Shown here: piece by piece, positions 9,649-17,400 of the stretch | Layout of the letters: each line of letters opens with the position of its first letter | How positions within the stretch are numbered: the stretch's first letter is position 1 | NCBI RefSeq assembly: GCF_001292625.1 | Contig: NZ_LAJH01000028.1 | Span: 234,914-298,913 of the forward strand | Direction of reading: 5' to 3' | DNA length: 64,000 nt | Source of the DNA: Shimia sp. SK013 | GTDB lineage: Bacteria; Pseudomonadota; Alphaproteobacteria; Rhodobacterales; Rhodobacteraceae | Position numbers and translations under genes: made by a program | Notes under the pieces: generated by a model | Databases searched by the model: none | Seen by the model: only the letters and a program-made list of their open reading frames with translations | Told to the model about the DNA's origin: nothing

Positions 9649-10698
9649 ATGGGTTTGGCAGCAGATGTGACGGTTGTGGGTGCGGGGGTGTTTGGTCTGG
9701 CCAGCGCGTGGGCTTGTGCAAAGCGCGGCGCGAAGGTGCGTGTGATCGATCGCACCGGCATTGCGGCGGGGTGCAGCGGCGGCGTTGTGGGTATGCTGTC
9801 GCCACACGCGCCCGAGCGTTGGAATGAAACCAAGGAATTTCAGTTTCAGAGCTTAATCAATGCGGAGCCATTTTGGCGCGAAGTTGAGGCCATCGGCGGC
9901 GTCTCGACAGGATATGACCGCGTGGGACGGTTGCAACCGATCGACACGGAGCGCGCTCTGGGTCTTGCACAGGAGCGAACAGAAAGTGCGCGTGAGTTTT
10001 GGCAGGGCAAAGTGCACTGGCGCGTTATTAAAGCTGACACGGCAGGCGATTGGGCGCCGCAAACAGCCAGCGGCTTGTTGATTGAAGACACGCTGAGCGC
10101 GCGATTGCATCCACGCCGTGCCTGCGAGGCCCTGGTTGCGGCCATCCGCGCCAAAGGCGGCGTGGTGGAAGTCGGCGCAGCGACGGATCTGCGCGGGCAG
10201 GTGCTCTGGGCAACGGGCGTTGCCGGTTTAAAAGAGCTGAGCGAGGCCAAAGGCAAAACCGTCGGCAATGGCGTCAAAGGGCAGGCGGCGGTTTTTGGAT
10301 TGGACGCAGGTGGCGCACCGATCACTTCTGCGGGTGACGTTTTGGTGGTGCCGCATGCGGACGGCACCGTGGCCGTTGGGTCAACATCTGAACGCGAGTA
10401 TGCGTCACCTGACGCCACCGACGATTTGCTCGAAGATCTGATCGCGCGGGCCTGTGAGGTTTTTCCCATGCTGGCCGCCGCACCTGTCATTGAACGGTGG
10501 GCCAACCTGCGCCCGCGCGCCAAAAGTCGTGCGCCCATGCTGGGTGAACATCCGTTGCACAAACACCAATTTATCGCCAATGGAGGCTTTAAGATCGGCT
10601 TTGGCATGGCGCCTGGCGTGGCTGAAACTATGGCGGATCTGGTGCTGGACGGCAAAGACGCCATTCCCGAACGGTTCCGCCCCGAAGCTTCGCTTTGA
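9649..10698 (+). CDS. FAD-dependent oxidoreductase, DAO/MnmC-C-like
   Basis: 349 aa. The N-terminus has the FAD dinucleotide fold (VTVVGAGVFGLASAWACAKRGAKV, here cited as GxGxxG at residues ~8-13), and the C-terminus the DAO signature GFKIGFGMAPGVAETMADL. Its position, divergent from mnmD with only 58 bases between, suggests it does the oxidoreductase half-reaction of MnmC (cmnm5s2U to nm5s2U). That role is inferred from context; a general amino-acid oxidase of the DAO family is the alternative. ATG at 9649 begins just before the Rossmann motif, which is usual for the family. Confidence 0.82.
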   Translation: MGLAADVTVVGAGVFGLASAWACAKRGAKVRVIDRTGIAAGCSGGVVGMLSPHAPERWNETKEFQFQSLINAEPFWREVEAIGGVSTGYDRVGRLQPIDTERALGLAQERTESAREFWQGKVHWRVIKADTAGDWAPQTASGLLIEDTLSARLHPRRACEALVAAIRAKGGVVEVGAATDLRGQVLWATGVAGLKELSEAKGKTVGNGVKGQAAVFGLDAGGAPITSAGDVLVVPHADGTVAVGSTSEREYASPDATDDLLEDLIARACEVFPMLAAAPVIERWANLRPRAKSRAPMLGEHPLHKHQFIANGGFKIGFGMAPGVAETMADLVLDGKDAIPERFRPEASL

Positions 10699-10701
10699 CA
10701 G

Positions 10702-11505
10702 CTATTCGGCCTTGGCGGTCATAATCTGCCGCCCGTCCGGCCCGCGCACCCAACAGGCGCCGTCTTTTCTCCAACAAAACGTTGCCGTCTCAAAATGCAT
10801 CAGCGGTGAGACCGCGCGGAATGCAAACCGCTTGAGCGCGCCAAGTTGGCGTTCGGCCATCAACATCAAGAGCTGCGCAAGCAGAGGGCCATGCACCACC
10901 AGACCGCCATACCCTTCGACATCGCGGGCATAGTCGAGATCATAGTGGATACGATGGCCATTGAAGGTCAGCGCCGAATAGCGAAACAAAAGCGTGCTGT
11001 CGAAAGCCTGCGTTTCGGCAAACACCTCATCGGTACGCGCCATAGGCACGGCAGGCATAGGCACGGCCGGGTCCGGGTCTTCGCGATAAACCAAATCCTG
11101 AAACTCACGCACACACAGTGTTCGGCCCTGCGTTACCTCATGGCACAGGGTTGCAAACGCCAGGGGTCCACTGCGCCCATTTTTGTGATTTGCCGACTTC
11201 AGCGCGGTGGTTTTGGTGGCCACTTCGCCAGCGCACAGCGGCGCAAAGAACTCCAATTGCCCGCCGGCCCACATGCGGCGTGGCAATCCCATGTCAGGAA
11301 TAGCGCCGCCAACCTTAGGGTGCCCGTCACGACCCAACGCGGACGGCGGCTGAGGGTCCCAGAAATACAACTGGTGAAAGAACGGCAGCAGCGCATCGCC
11401 CGCCGAAACCTTATCAGAGCGCCCCAGCGCAGCCAGAAACGTCTGCGCGCGGGCCGGATCTAGAATGTCGCTTTGACGCAAGATTGCAGGACTGTCATGG
11501 TTCAT
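10702..11505 (-). CDS. MaoC/FAS1-type acyl-CoA dehydratase (mesaconyl-C4-CoA hydratase-like)
   Basis: 267 aa hot-dog-fold hydratase. The second half holds FNGHRIHYDLDYARDVEGYGGLVVHGPLLAQLLM, whose H-x2-H-x-D catalytic arrangement and VHGPLLA end match HTD2-type/mesaconyl-CoA or 3-methylfumaryl-CoA hydratases. The first half (DPQPPSALGRDGHPKVGG and RRMWAGGQLEF) is the N-terminal hot-dog of the same family. It is expected to hydrate an unsaturated acyl-CoA in the cytoplasm; the exact substrate is not visible. ATG at 11503-11505 is preferred over the GTG one codon earlier. It converges with the FAD oxidoreductase (3-base gap) and diverges from the glyoxalase gene. Confidence 0.83.
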   Translation of the reverse strand: MNHDSPAILRQSDILDPARAQTFLAALGRSDKVSAGDALLPFFHQLYFWDPQPPSALGRDGHPKVGGAIPDMGLPRRMWAGGQLEFFAPLCAGEVATKTTALKSANHKNGRSGPLAFATLCHEVTQGRTLCVREFQDLVYREDPDPAVPMPAVPMARTDEVFAETQAFDSTLLFRYSALTFNGHRIHYDLDYARDVEGYGGLVVHGPLLAQLLMLMAERQLGALKRFAFRAVSPLMHFETATFCWRKDGACWVRGPDGRQIMTAKAE

Positions 11506-11549
11506 CACGTCAGGCTAGCAGAGCCAATCCAACGCACAAGGGGCGGCAC

Positions 11550-11948
11550 ATGCCACAGGTCACATCTCTCGATCATCTGGTGCTGAGCGTGACGGATATT
11601 GCCCGCACAATCATCTTCTACACCGATGTTCTGGGCATGCAGGTCGAACAGTTCACGCCCGCAGACGGCAGCACGCGCTGGGCGCTGAAGTTTGGCGAGC
11701 AAAAGATCAACCTGCATGACGCTTCAACGCCATTTGCGCCGCACGCGACAAAGGTGGCCTCAGGCACCGCAGATCTGTGTTTTCTGACCGGCTCAGACAT
11801 CGCTGATTGGCAAACCCACCTCGAAACTCTGCAGGTTCTCATTGAGGACGGCCCAATCAAACGCACCGGCGCGCAGGGACCGATCCTGTCGATTTACATC
11901 CGTGATCCGGACGGCAACCTGATTGAAATCGGCACGCGGCCCAGCTGA
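11550..11948 (+). CDS. VOC-family (glyoxalase/dioxygenase fold) protein
   Basis: 132 aa. The fold is shown by SLDHLVLSVTDIARTIIFYTDVLGM at the N-terminus (first metal His in DHL) and IYIRDPDGNLIEIGTR at the C-terminus (metal Glu in LIEI). Members are virulence-protein-like VOC enzymes of unknown substrate or metal-dependent resistance proteins. ATG at 11550 follows AGGGG. It is single and divergent from the MaoC-type gene. A trailer element follows on its 3' side. Confidence 0.85.
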   Translation: MPQVTSLDHLVLSVTDIARTIIFYTDVLGMQVEQFTPADGSTRWALKFGEQKINLHDASTPFAPHATKVASGTADLCFLTGSDIADWQTHLETLQVLIEDGPIKRTGAQGPILSIYIRDPDGNLIEIGTRPS

Positions 11949-11950
11949 TC

Positions 11951-12011
11951 TTCCTTTTGCCAAAAATATCCCGGGGATGAATTGGCGCAGCCAAGAAGGG
12001 GCTGGCCCCTT
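11951..12011 (-). repeat. Trailer element A: core plus two hairpins
   Basis: Lies between the convergent VOC and FMN-reductase genes, in the sense of the minus-strand gene. Read on the plus strand: an AT-rich tail TTTTGCCAAAAATA, core ATCCCGGGGATGAA (about 11968-11981), hairpin TTGGC-GCA-GCCAA (11982-11994), then AAGGGG-CTGG-CCCCTT (11996-12011). The same order with different stems occurs at 31801-31870 and 31595-31661; cores alone occur at 18421 and 34007. Confidence 0.75.
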
Positions 12012-12044
12012 AATGCTTGTCAGCAACGAGTTCGAACGCCCTTG

Positions 12045-12584
12045 TTAAGAGGTCACGTCAGCTTTCAAAGCGTCCATCAATGTGGTGACCGAAGCCGCGG
12101 AGCGATCGCTGACAAAGCGGCCATTGTCGTCAAAGGCCTTTCCACTGTCAGCTATCCCGACTTCGGGGGCGAGCGCGATACGGGGACGAAACGCAACGAG
12201 GCAGGTTCGCAACATGGTCTGCGCTCGTACACCTCCCGCGCGGCCGGCGGCGGCGCTCATGATGGCGACAGGTTTGTCGACCAAAGGTTTCTCGGAATGG
12301 CGGCTGATCCAGTCGAGCGCGTTTTTCAGCACGCCGGTCACCGCGCCGTTGTATTCGGGAGTAGAGATCAGCACCGCGTCGGCCGCCGCTATTTGGCGGA
12401 CCAGCATGTCCACCAAAGCCGGGATGCCATCGCTGTCCTCAAGATCACCGTCATAAAGCGGCAGGTTTAGATCGGCTTGTGCATAGGTGTCAGCGCCGTA
12501 AAGGCGGGCAGCTTCCCGCAGAAGGGCGGAATTGGTGGAGCCTGCGCGCAACGCGCCGGACAGGCCAAGCAAGGCATGTGGCAT
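12045..12584 (-). CDS. NADPH-dependent FMN reductase
   Basis: 179 aa flavodoxin-fold reductase. FMN phosphate-binding GLSGALRAGSTNSALL is at residues ~6-21 and the STPEYNGAVTGVLKNALDW motif, diagnostic of the ChrR/YieF-type NADPH:FMN/quinone reductases, near residue 78. It probably reduces flavin, quinones or similar electrophiles in the cytoplasm. The ATG at 12582-12584 follows AGGAAC; an in-frame codon 14 positions upstream is less well supported. It lies convergent to the VOC gene. Confidence 0.9.
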   Translation of the reverse strand: MPHALLGLSGALRAGSTNSALLREAARLYGADTYAQADLNLPLYDGDLEDSDGIPALVDMLVRQIAAADAVLISTPEYNGAVTGVLKNALDWISRHSEKPLVDKPVAIMSAAAGRAGGVRAQTMLRTCLVAFRPRIALAPEVGIADSGKAFDDNGRFVSDRSAASVTTLMDALKADVTS

Positions 12585-12624
12585 GAAAGTTCCTGTTTTC
12601 TGTTCGCCCTTGATACGTAACAAC

Positions 12625-12651
12625 AAAGGCGCCGCTTACAAGCGACGCCTC
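12625..12651 (-). terminator. Intrinsic terminator of the OmpA-like gene
   Basis: AGGCGCCGCTT-ACA-AGCGACGCCT forms an 11-pair stem with one G-U pair. Read on the minus strand it is followed by TTTGTTGTT, 24 bases past the stop of the lipoprotein gene. Confidence 0.75.
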
Positions 12652-12674
12652 CTAGATTGGTCCTGCGGCGCGGA

Positions 12675-13328
12675 TCAGACTGCGTTGGGCAAGATCACGA
12701 TTTCCACGCGACGGTTCTGGCGGCGGCCTTCGTCGTCCAGATTGGAGGCGATCGGTTGGTCTTCGCCGCGACCGATGGATTCGATGCGCCCGAACGGTAC
12801 GCCGCCGTCCATCAGCACGTCAGCCACCGCATTGGAGCGGCGCTGCGACAGTCCCTGGTTGTGGGCTGCGGAGCCGGTGTTGTCAGTGTGGCCAAGAATT
12901 TGCACGGTTGTGTCCGGATAATTGTTCAGGCTGGTAGCGACTTTGAACAGATCGTCCTCAAGGCTGTAGCTCACGACATCGCTGTCGACCTCAAACAGAA
13001 TGTCTTGCGGCATGGTCAAGATCAGTCGGTCGCCGGTGTTTTCGATGCCCACGTCGTCATCCAGCGTTTCGCGCAACTCGGCGGCTTGTTTGTCGAGTTG
13101 GTTGCCAATCAGTGCGCCGGCACCTGCGCCAATGGCGGCACCCACCAGCGGGTTGCCATCGGTGACAGCGGCGACACCGGCACCAAGGATGCCGCCAAAG
13201 ATGGCGCCACTTTTGGTGTTGCGGTGGTCATCGCGGTCTTCCGCGCTGCCAGTGACATAGGCGGGATCGGTACAGGCGGTCAGCGCCACAAGCGACGCGC
13301 CGCACAGAGTCAGGGTAAGTCTTTTCAT
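12675..13328 (-). CDS. OmpA-family outer-membrane lipoprotein
   Basis: 217 aa. A lipoprotein signal ends in the lipobox VALTAC (Cys19). Next comes a glycine-zipper stretch (SGAIFGGILGAGVAAV and GAAIGAGAGALIG, residues ~40-77), then a peptidoglycan-binding OmpA C-terminal domain (residues ~100-217) with ILGHTDNTGS, NQGLSQRRSNAV and the closing RRVEIVI. It should be lipid-anchored in the outer membrane and bind peptidoglycan, like the PAL/YiaD group. It is monocistronic, with its own terminator. Confidence 0.93.
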   Translation of the reverse strand: MKRLTLTLCGASLVALTACTDPAYVTGSAEDRDDHRNTKSGAIFGGILGAGVAAVTDGNPLVGAAIGAGAGALIGNQLDKQAAELRETLDDDVGIENTGDRLILTMPQDILFEVDSDVVSYSLEDDLFKVATSLNNYPDTTVQILGHTDNTGSAAHNQGLSQRRSNAVADVLMDGGVPFGRIESIGRGEDQPIASNLDDEGRRQNRRVEIVILPNAV

Positions 13329-13454
13329 CTCGTTGCCTCAAATTTGGTGCCGATTGTGTCGGCTTTTGCCAAATTTATAAGACATTCTGGCTTTTGCCCC
13401 AAGGCTTTCCCGCGAATTGTCGGCGAAAACACGCCGACCTTTAGAGTCAGGTGG

Positions 13455-14312
13455 TCAAGCCTCGGCCCGCGCGGCCTCATAGGCCAGCAGCGCCCGCTTG
13501 ACTGGTACGCCCCAATGATACCCACCAAGCCCGCCGGACTTGCGCATTGCGCGGTGGCAGGGGATCAGCCAACTTACCGGATTGCGCCCCACCGCAGTGC
13601 CCACGGCCCTCACAGCACGCGGATTGCCAATGGCGCGGGCGATTTCCGAATAGGTGGTGACTTCACCTGACGGGATACGCATCAGGGCTTCCCAGACTTT
13701 GATCTGCAGGCTGGTGCCGATCATATAGACGGGCACCTTGTCCAGACCGCCTGTTTCAGCCTGAAATGCGGCCAAAACCCATGGGCGCAGGAACATCGGG
13801 TCCTCAATGAGGTTTGCGTTGGGCCAACGCGACGCGAGATCTTCCATCGCCGCCTCTTCGCCCATCTCGGCGGCAAAACCGATACCACACAAGCCTTTGT
13901 CGGTACCCATCACCAAGGCAAGGCCAAACGGGCTGTCAAACCACCCCCAATAGATGGTGAGTCCCGCGCCTTTGCGTGCGTATTCACCGGGGCTCATGGC
14001 CTCCCAACGCAAAAACAAATCGTGCAAGCGGCCCGATCCTGACAAACCCACAGAGCCTGCAGTTTCCAATGTCGTGAAATGGTCTCGCAACAGCACTTTG
14101 GCGTGGCCAAGGGTCAGGTATTGCTGGAATTTTTTTGGGCTGACGCCGCTCCATTTGGTAAAGAGTCGCTGAAAATGCGCGGAGCTCATACCCATTTCGC
14201 GGGCCAGATCATCAAGCGACAGACCTTCGCCGCCTTCGGCGCTGTGCGCGTCAATCAGCTCAATCGCGCGGCGCATGACGTTGTAATGATAGCCTTCGCT
14301 CATGTCGTTCAT
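13455..14312 (-). CDS. AraC-type regulator fused to methylated-DNA-cysteine methyltransferase (Ada-like)
   Basis: 285 aa. An AraC-type helix-turn-helix domain (residues ~15-110; LSLDDLAREMGMSSAHFQRLF) is followed by an O6-alkylguanine methyltransferase domain (residues ~115-280) with the acceptor Cys252 in PCHRAMRKSGGLGGY. The Ada N-terminal zinc domain that accepts methyl from phosphotriesters is absent, so the methyl-triggered activation known for E. coli Ada cannot work in the same way. ATG at 14312 follows AAGGAGAGC. It diverges from the TetR gene at 14454. Confidence 0.92.
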   Translation of the reverse strand: MNDMSEGYHYNVMRRAIELIDAHSAEGGEGLSLDDLAREMGMSSAHFQRLFTKWSGVSPKKFQQYLTLGHAKVLLRDHFTTLETAGSVGLSGSGRLHDLFLRWEAMSPGEYARKGAGLTIYWGWFDSPFGLALVMGTDKGLCGIGFAAEMGEEAAMEDLASRWPNANLIEDPMFLRPWVLAAFQAETGGLDKVPVYMIGTSLQIKVWEALMRIPSGEVTTYSEIARAIGNPRAVRAVGTAVGRNPVSWLIPCHRAMRKSGGLGGYHWGVPVKRALLAYEAARAEA

Positions 14313-14386
14313 GACAGCTCTCCTTTGATGTCAAAGTAGAGCTTGCGGATGCCTCAATCGACCCGAATCTTGCGGATTTTCCAGTT

Positions 14387-14425
14387 TTGACATTGAAGTC
14401 TCAATTGAGACACTTATGTCTCAAT
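14387..14425 (+). promoter_or_regulatory. Promoter with candidate TetR operator
   Basis: A perfect -35 hexamer TTGACA (14387-14392) is followed by the 14-base perfect palindrome GTCTCAATTGAGAC (14398-14411), and a repeated half-site GTCTCAAT is at 14418-14425. It sits 29-56 bases before the TetR start, which fits autorepression. The -10 box is not clear (CACTTAT region). Confidence 0.6.
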
Positions 14426-14453
14426 CAGGCACAAGGCCTTGTTGGAGGGTTTG

Positions 14454-14999
14454 ATGATTGAGAAAACTATAGAAGCTATTCTGGACGCGGCGTTTTCAGT
14501 TTTTGAGGATGCACCGACAGCGACGTTGGCCGATGTCGCGTTAGAGGCCGGCGTTGGCCGCGCGACATTGCATCGCCATTTCAGTGGTCGGGATGAGCTA
14601 ATGAGCGCCTTGGCCATGCAGGCCATGCGCGAACTCGACGAGGCGTTTGAGGCGGCGGCGACTGATGCTGAAAACTATACCGACGCGTTGCGTTTGGGGC
14701 TTTCGGCGATGATCCCATTGGCAAACAGAGCGCGGTTTCTGGAAGCCGGACCAGTTGCGGACACGCCACAATTGGCGGCGGAATCCAAGCGTCAAAGGGC
14801 GGAGATGATTGCCGCCATTGATCAGGCCAAATCCGAAGGTGGCTTTGCCGCGGAAGTCCCCAGCCCTTGGGTTGCCGAGAGTTTCGATGCGTTGCTCTAT
14901 GCGGCCTGGGAGATGGTCAAAACCGGAGAGGCCACACACAAGCAAGCCGCCGATTTGGCGTGGCGCACACTGACAATTGGTGTGGGAGGCGCAAAATGA
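14454..14999 (+). CDS. TetR/AcrR-family transcriptional regulator
   Basis: 181 aa. The N-terminal helix-turn-helix (TLADVALEAGVGRATLHRHFSGRDEL, residues ~29-54; conserved Y replaced by H in LHRHF as in many relatives) precedes a ligand domain of about 120 residues. ATG at 14454 follows GGAGG; a TTG five codons earlier is not needed. Its stop overlaps the start of the sterol-desaturase-like gene (ATGA), so it probably controls its own operon through the palindrome at 14398. Confidence 0.9.
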   Translation: MIEKTIEAILDAAFSVFEDAPTATLADVALEAGVGRATLHRHFSGRDELMSALAMQAMRELDEAFEAAATDAENYTDALRLGLSAMIPLANRARFLEAGPVADTPQLAAESKRQRAEMIAAIDQAKSEGGFAAEVPSPWVAESFDALLYAAWEMVKTGEATHKQAADLAWRTLTIGVGGAK

Positions 15000-15844
15000 C
15001 TCCTGACAGTTTTATGGAACTGGCCGGACAAATTGATGATGTGACATTCATCATCGCGGCGGCGATCCTGTTGATCGAACTTGCCGAGGCATGGTTCAAA
15101 GGATCGCTCAAAGGCAAAACTCTGCTGGAAATGATCGCCAGCGCCAGCACGCAGATCCCTTATTTGCTGGTCGAGGTTGTTCTGATGACCGGCGCCTATG
15201 CCACGCTCTATGTGGTCAGTTTTGAATTTGTGCCGTGGTCGATCCCCACGACATGGCCGTGGCTTCTGGTGGCGCTCATGCTGGCAGATTTCACCTATTA
15301 TTGGGAACACCGCATTGCGCATCAGGTACGGCTGTTGTGGACACAGCACGCGGTGCATCATTCAAGCCGGGACTATAACATCGTGACCGCCGTGCGGTTT
15401 GGACCGCTGGAAAGCCTATGGTCGCTGATCATGCACATCCCGCTGGTTCTGATCGGGTTCAGCCCAGATGTGGTGCTGGGCAGCGTGATCGTAGTGCTGG
15501 GCTATCAAACGTGGTTGCACACGGAACTGATTGGCAAACTGGGGCCGCTTGAGTGGGTTTTGAACACCCCTAGCCATCATCGGGTACACCACGGCAGCGA
15601 TGCCAAGTACCTGGACAAGAACTATGCAGGCATTTTGATCATTTGGGATCGGATGTTTGGAAGCTTTCAGGTTGAGGAAGAACGTCCGCGCTACGGGCTG
15701 ACCACTGATTTTGATAGCCAGAATCCTGTGAAGGTCTGGTTCTCTGAGATCCCCGGACTGTGGCGCGATATCAAAAACGCCAAGACCGGGCGCGAGCTGC
15801 GAGGCCGATTGTTTGGCCCGCCGGGGTGGAAACCTGATCCCTGA
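14996..15844 (+). CDS. Sterol desaturase/fatty acid hydroxylase-family membrane enzyme
   Basis: 282 aa integral membrane di-iron protein. The eight-His pattern is present: HRIAH (His105, His109), HAVHH (His118, 121, 122) and HHRVHH near residue 200. Hydrophobic segments at about 17-32, 55-75, 86-102 and 140-175 frame them. The family inserts hydroxyl groups or double bonds in lipids using O2; bacterial members act on hopanoids, carotenoids, fatty acids or ornithine lipids, and the substrate here is unknown. ATG overlaps the TetR stop, so it is co-translated and likely repressed by that TetR. Confidence 0.9.
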   Translation: MTPDSFMELAGQIDDVTFIIAAAILLIELAEAWFKGSLKGKTLLEMIASASTQIPYLLVEVVLMTGAYATLYVVSFEFVPWSIPTTWPWLLVALMLADFTYYWEHRIAHQVRLLWTQHAVHHSSRDYNIVTAVRFGPLESLWSLIMHIPLVLIGFSPDVVLGSVIVVLGYQTWLHTELIGKLGPLEWVLNTPSHHRVHHGSDAKYLDKNYAGILIIWDRMFGSFQVEEERPRYGLTTDFDSQNPVKVWFSEIPGLWRDIKNAKTGRELRGRLFGPPGWKPDP

Positions 15845-15852
15845 AGCAGCGA

Positions 15853-15893
15853 ATGTGAGGCGCGCGTCTTGCGAAAGGACGCGCGCCTCACAT
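15853..15893 (+). terminator. Long GC-rich hairpin, possible transcription end
   Basis: Sixteen perfect pairs (ATGTGAGGCGCGCGTC with its complement) around TTGCGAAAG, 9 bases after the desaturase stop. There is no T-run, so it could be a factor-assisted end or an mRNA stabiliser. The sodium-channel ATG is 40 bases on. Confidence 0.6.
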
Positions 15894-15932
15894 ATGAAGT
15901 CCTCAAGAGTGCCGCGCAAACAGAGGGATCGC

Positions 15933-16706
15933 ATGGACCTGAGAAACAAGATCGGCGCGTTCATCGACCGCCCAGCATTCAGCAACTTCATCCTTGGTGT
16001 GATCCTGTTCAATGCAGTGATTTTGGGTATGGAGACGTCCAAACCGATCATGGCGGCGATTGGGCCTGTGTTGCTTGTTCTGGACGACATTTGTTTGGCG
16101 ATTTTTGTCGTCGAGATTTTGGCGAAATTTTACGTACACCGCGGTCAGTTTTTCAAAAACGGCTGGAACCTGTTTGATCTGGTGATTGTCAGCGTTGCGC
16201 TGGTGCCGTCGGGTGGCGGTTTGTCTGTCTTGAGGGCGCTCCGCATCCTGCGCTTGTTGCGCGTTGTGTCGGTTGCGCCGTCGTTGCGGCGCGTGATCGA
16301 AGGGCTGCTAAACGCGCTTCCGGGCATGGGTTCCGTGTTTCTGCTGATGGCGCTGATATTCTACATCGGCGCAGTTATGGCGACCAAATTGTTCGCCGCC
16401 GCCTTCCCACAATGGTTCGGCACACTGGGCAGTTCCGGCTACTCGCTGTTTCAGATCATGACGCTGGAAAGCTGGTCGATGGGCATCGTTCGTCCCGTGA
16501 TGGAGGTCTATCCCTATGCGTGGATGTTCTTTGTGCCGTTCATCCTGTTGACGACATTTGTGGTGCTCAACCTTGTTGTTGGTCTTGTGGTGAACTCGAT
16601 GCAGGACGCGCACCATGTCGAAGCCGAAGAAGAGACCGGAAACTATCGTGACGAGGTTCTGACGCGGCTTGATAAGATTGAGGCGATGCTGAAAGGCAAG
16701 GTGTGA
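15933..16706 (+). CDS. Voltage-gated sodium channel (NaChBac/NavBac family)
   Basis: 257 aa, one six-helix domain that would form a tetramer in the inner membrane. The S4 voltage sensor has arginines every third residue (R101, R104, R107, R110, in VLRALRILRLLRVV). The selectivity filter is TLESWSM at residues 177-183, the sodium-selective sequence of the family. S6 (FILLTTFVVLNLVVGLVV) is followed by an acidic neck and C-terminal coiled coil (EETGNYRDEVLTRLDKIEAML). ATG at 15933 follows AGAGGGA. The role in bacteria is debated (motility, pH or sodium homeostasis). Confidence 0.94.
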   Translation: MDLRNKIGAFIDRPAFSNFILGVILFNAVILGMETSKPIMAAIGPVLLVLDDICLAIFVVEILAKFYVHRGQFFKNGWNLFDLVIVSVALVPSGGGLSVLRALRILRLLRVVSVAPSLRRVIEGLLNALPGMGSVFLLMALIFYIGAVMATKLFAAAFPQWFGTLGSSGYSLFQIMTLESWSMGIVRPVMEVYPYAWMFFVPFILLTTFVVLNLVVGLVVNSMQDAHHVEAEEETGNYRDEVLTRLDKIEAMLKGKV

Positions 16707-16755
16707 TGCGGCCGCATGCTTGCGCGATGCGGGTCCTCATGCTTTAGAAACACTT

Positions 16756-17400
16756 ATGGCAAAGCAACTTGACTATCACACGATCCGCGAGATTTTCACC
16801 CGGTTTGAAGCGGCAGAGGCCGAACCCAAAGGCGAACTGGACCACGTCAACGTCTATACGTTGGTCGTGGCAGTCGCCTTGTCGGCGCAGGCCACAGATG
16901 TTGGGGTGAACCGTGCAACCAAAGACCTGTTCAAAGTGGCGGACACGCCGCAGAAGATGCTTGATCTTGGCGAAGAGCAACTGATCGAGCACATCAAAAC
17001 CATTGGCCTTTATCGCAACAAAGCCAAGAACGTGATGAAGCTGAGCAAGATCTTAGCGGAAGACTACGATGGCGAGGTACCCAATTCCCGCGCGGCGCTG
17101 GAAAGCCTGCCAGGTGTCGGGCGCAAAACCGCCAATGTTGTGCTCAACATGTGGTGGAACTATCCGGCACAGGCTGTGGACACGCATATCTATCGCTTTG
17201 GCAACCGGTCGGGCGTGTGTCCGGGCAAGGATGTGGTCGCCGTGGAACGTGCGATTGAAGACAATATCCCTGTGGACTTTCAACAGCACGCACATCATTG
17301 GATGATCCTGCACGGCCGCTATGTCTGCAAGGCGCGCAAGCCTATGTGTGGAAATTGCCTTATTCGCGATCTCTGTCAGTTCGAGGACAAAAATCTATGA
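16756..17400 (+). CDS. nth: Endonuclease III
   Basis: 214 aa base-excision-repair glycosylase/AP lyase for oxidised pyrimidines. The helix-hairpin-helix LPGVGRKTANVV carries the catalytic Lys, VDTHIYR the catalytic Asp, and a [4Fe-4S] site CX6CX2CX5C ends the protein (CKARKPMCGNCLIRDLC). ATG at 16756; a frame opening 12 codons upstream has no support. Its stop overlaps the ATG of the kinase gene (ATGA). Confidence 0.97.
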   Translation: MAKQLDYHTIREIFTRFEAAEAEPKGELDHVNVYTLVVAVALSAQATDVGVNRATKDLFKVADTPQKMLDLGEEQLIEHIKTIGLYRNKAKNVMKLSKILAEDYDGEVPNSRAALESLPGVGRKTANVVLNMWWNYPAQAVDTHIYRFGNRSGVCPGKDVVAVERAIEDNIPVDFQQHAHHWMILHGRYVCKARKPMCGNCLIRDLCQFEDKNL

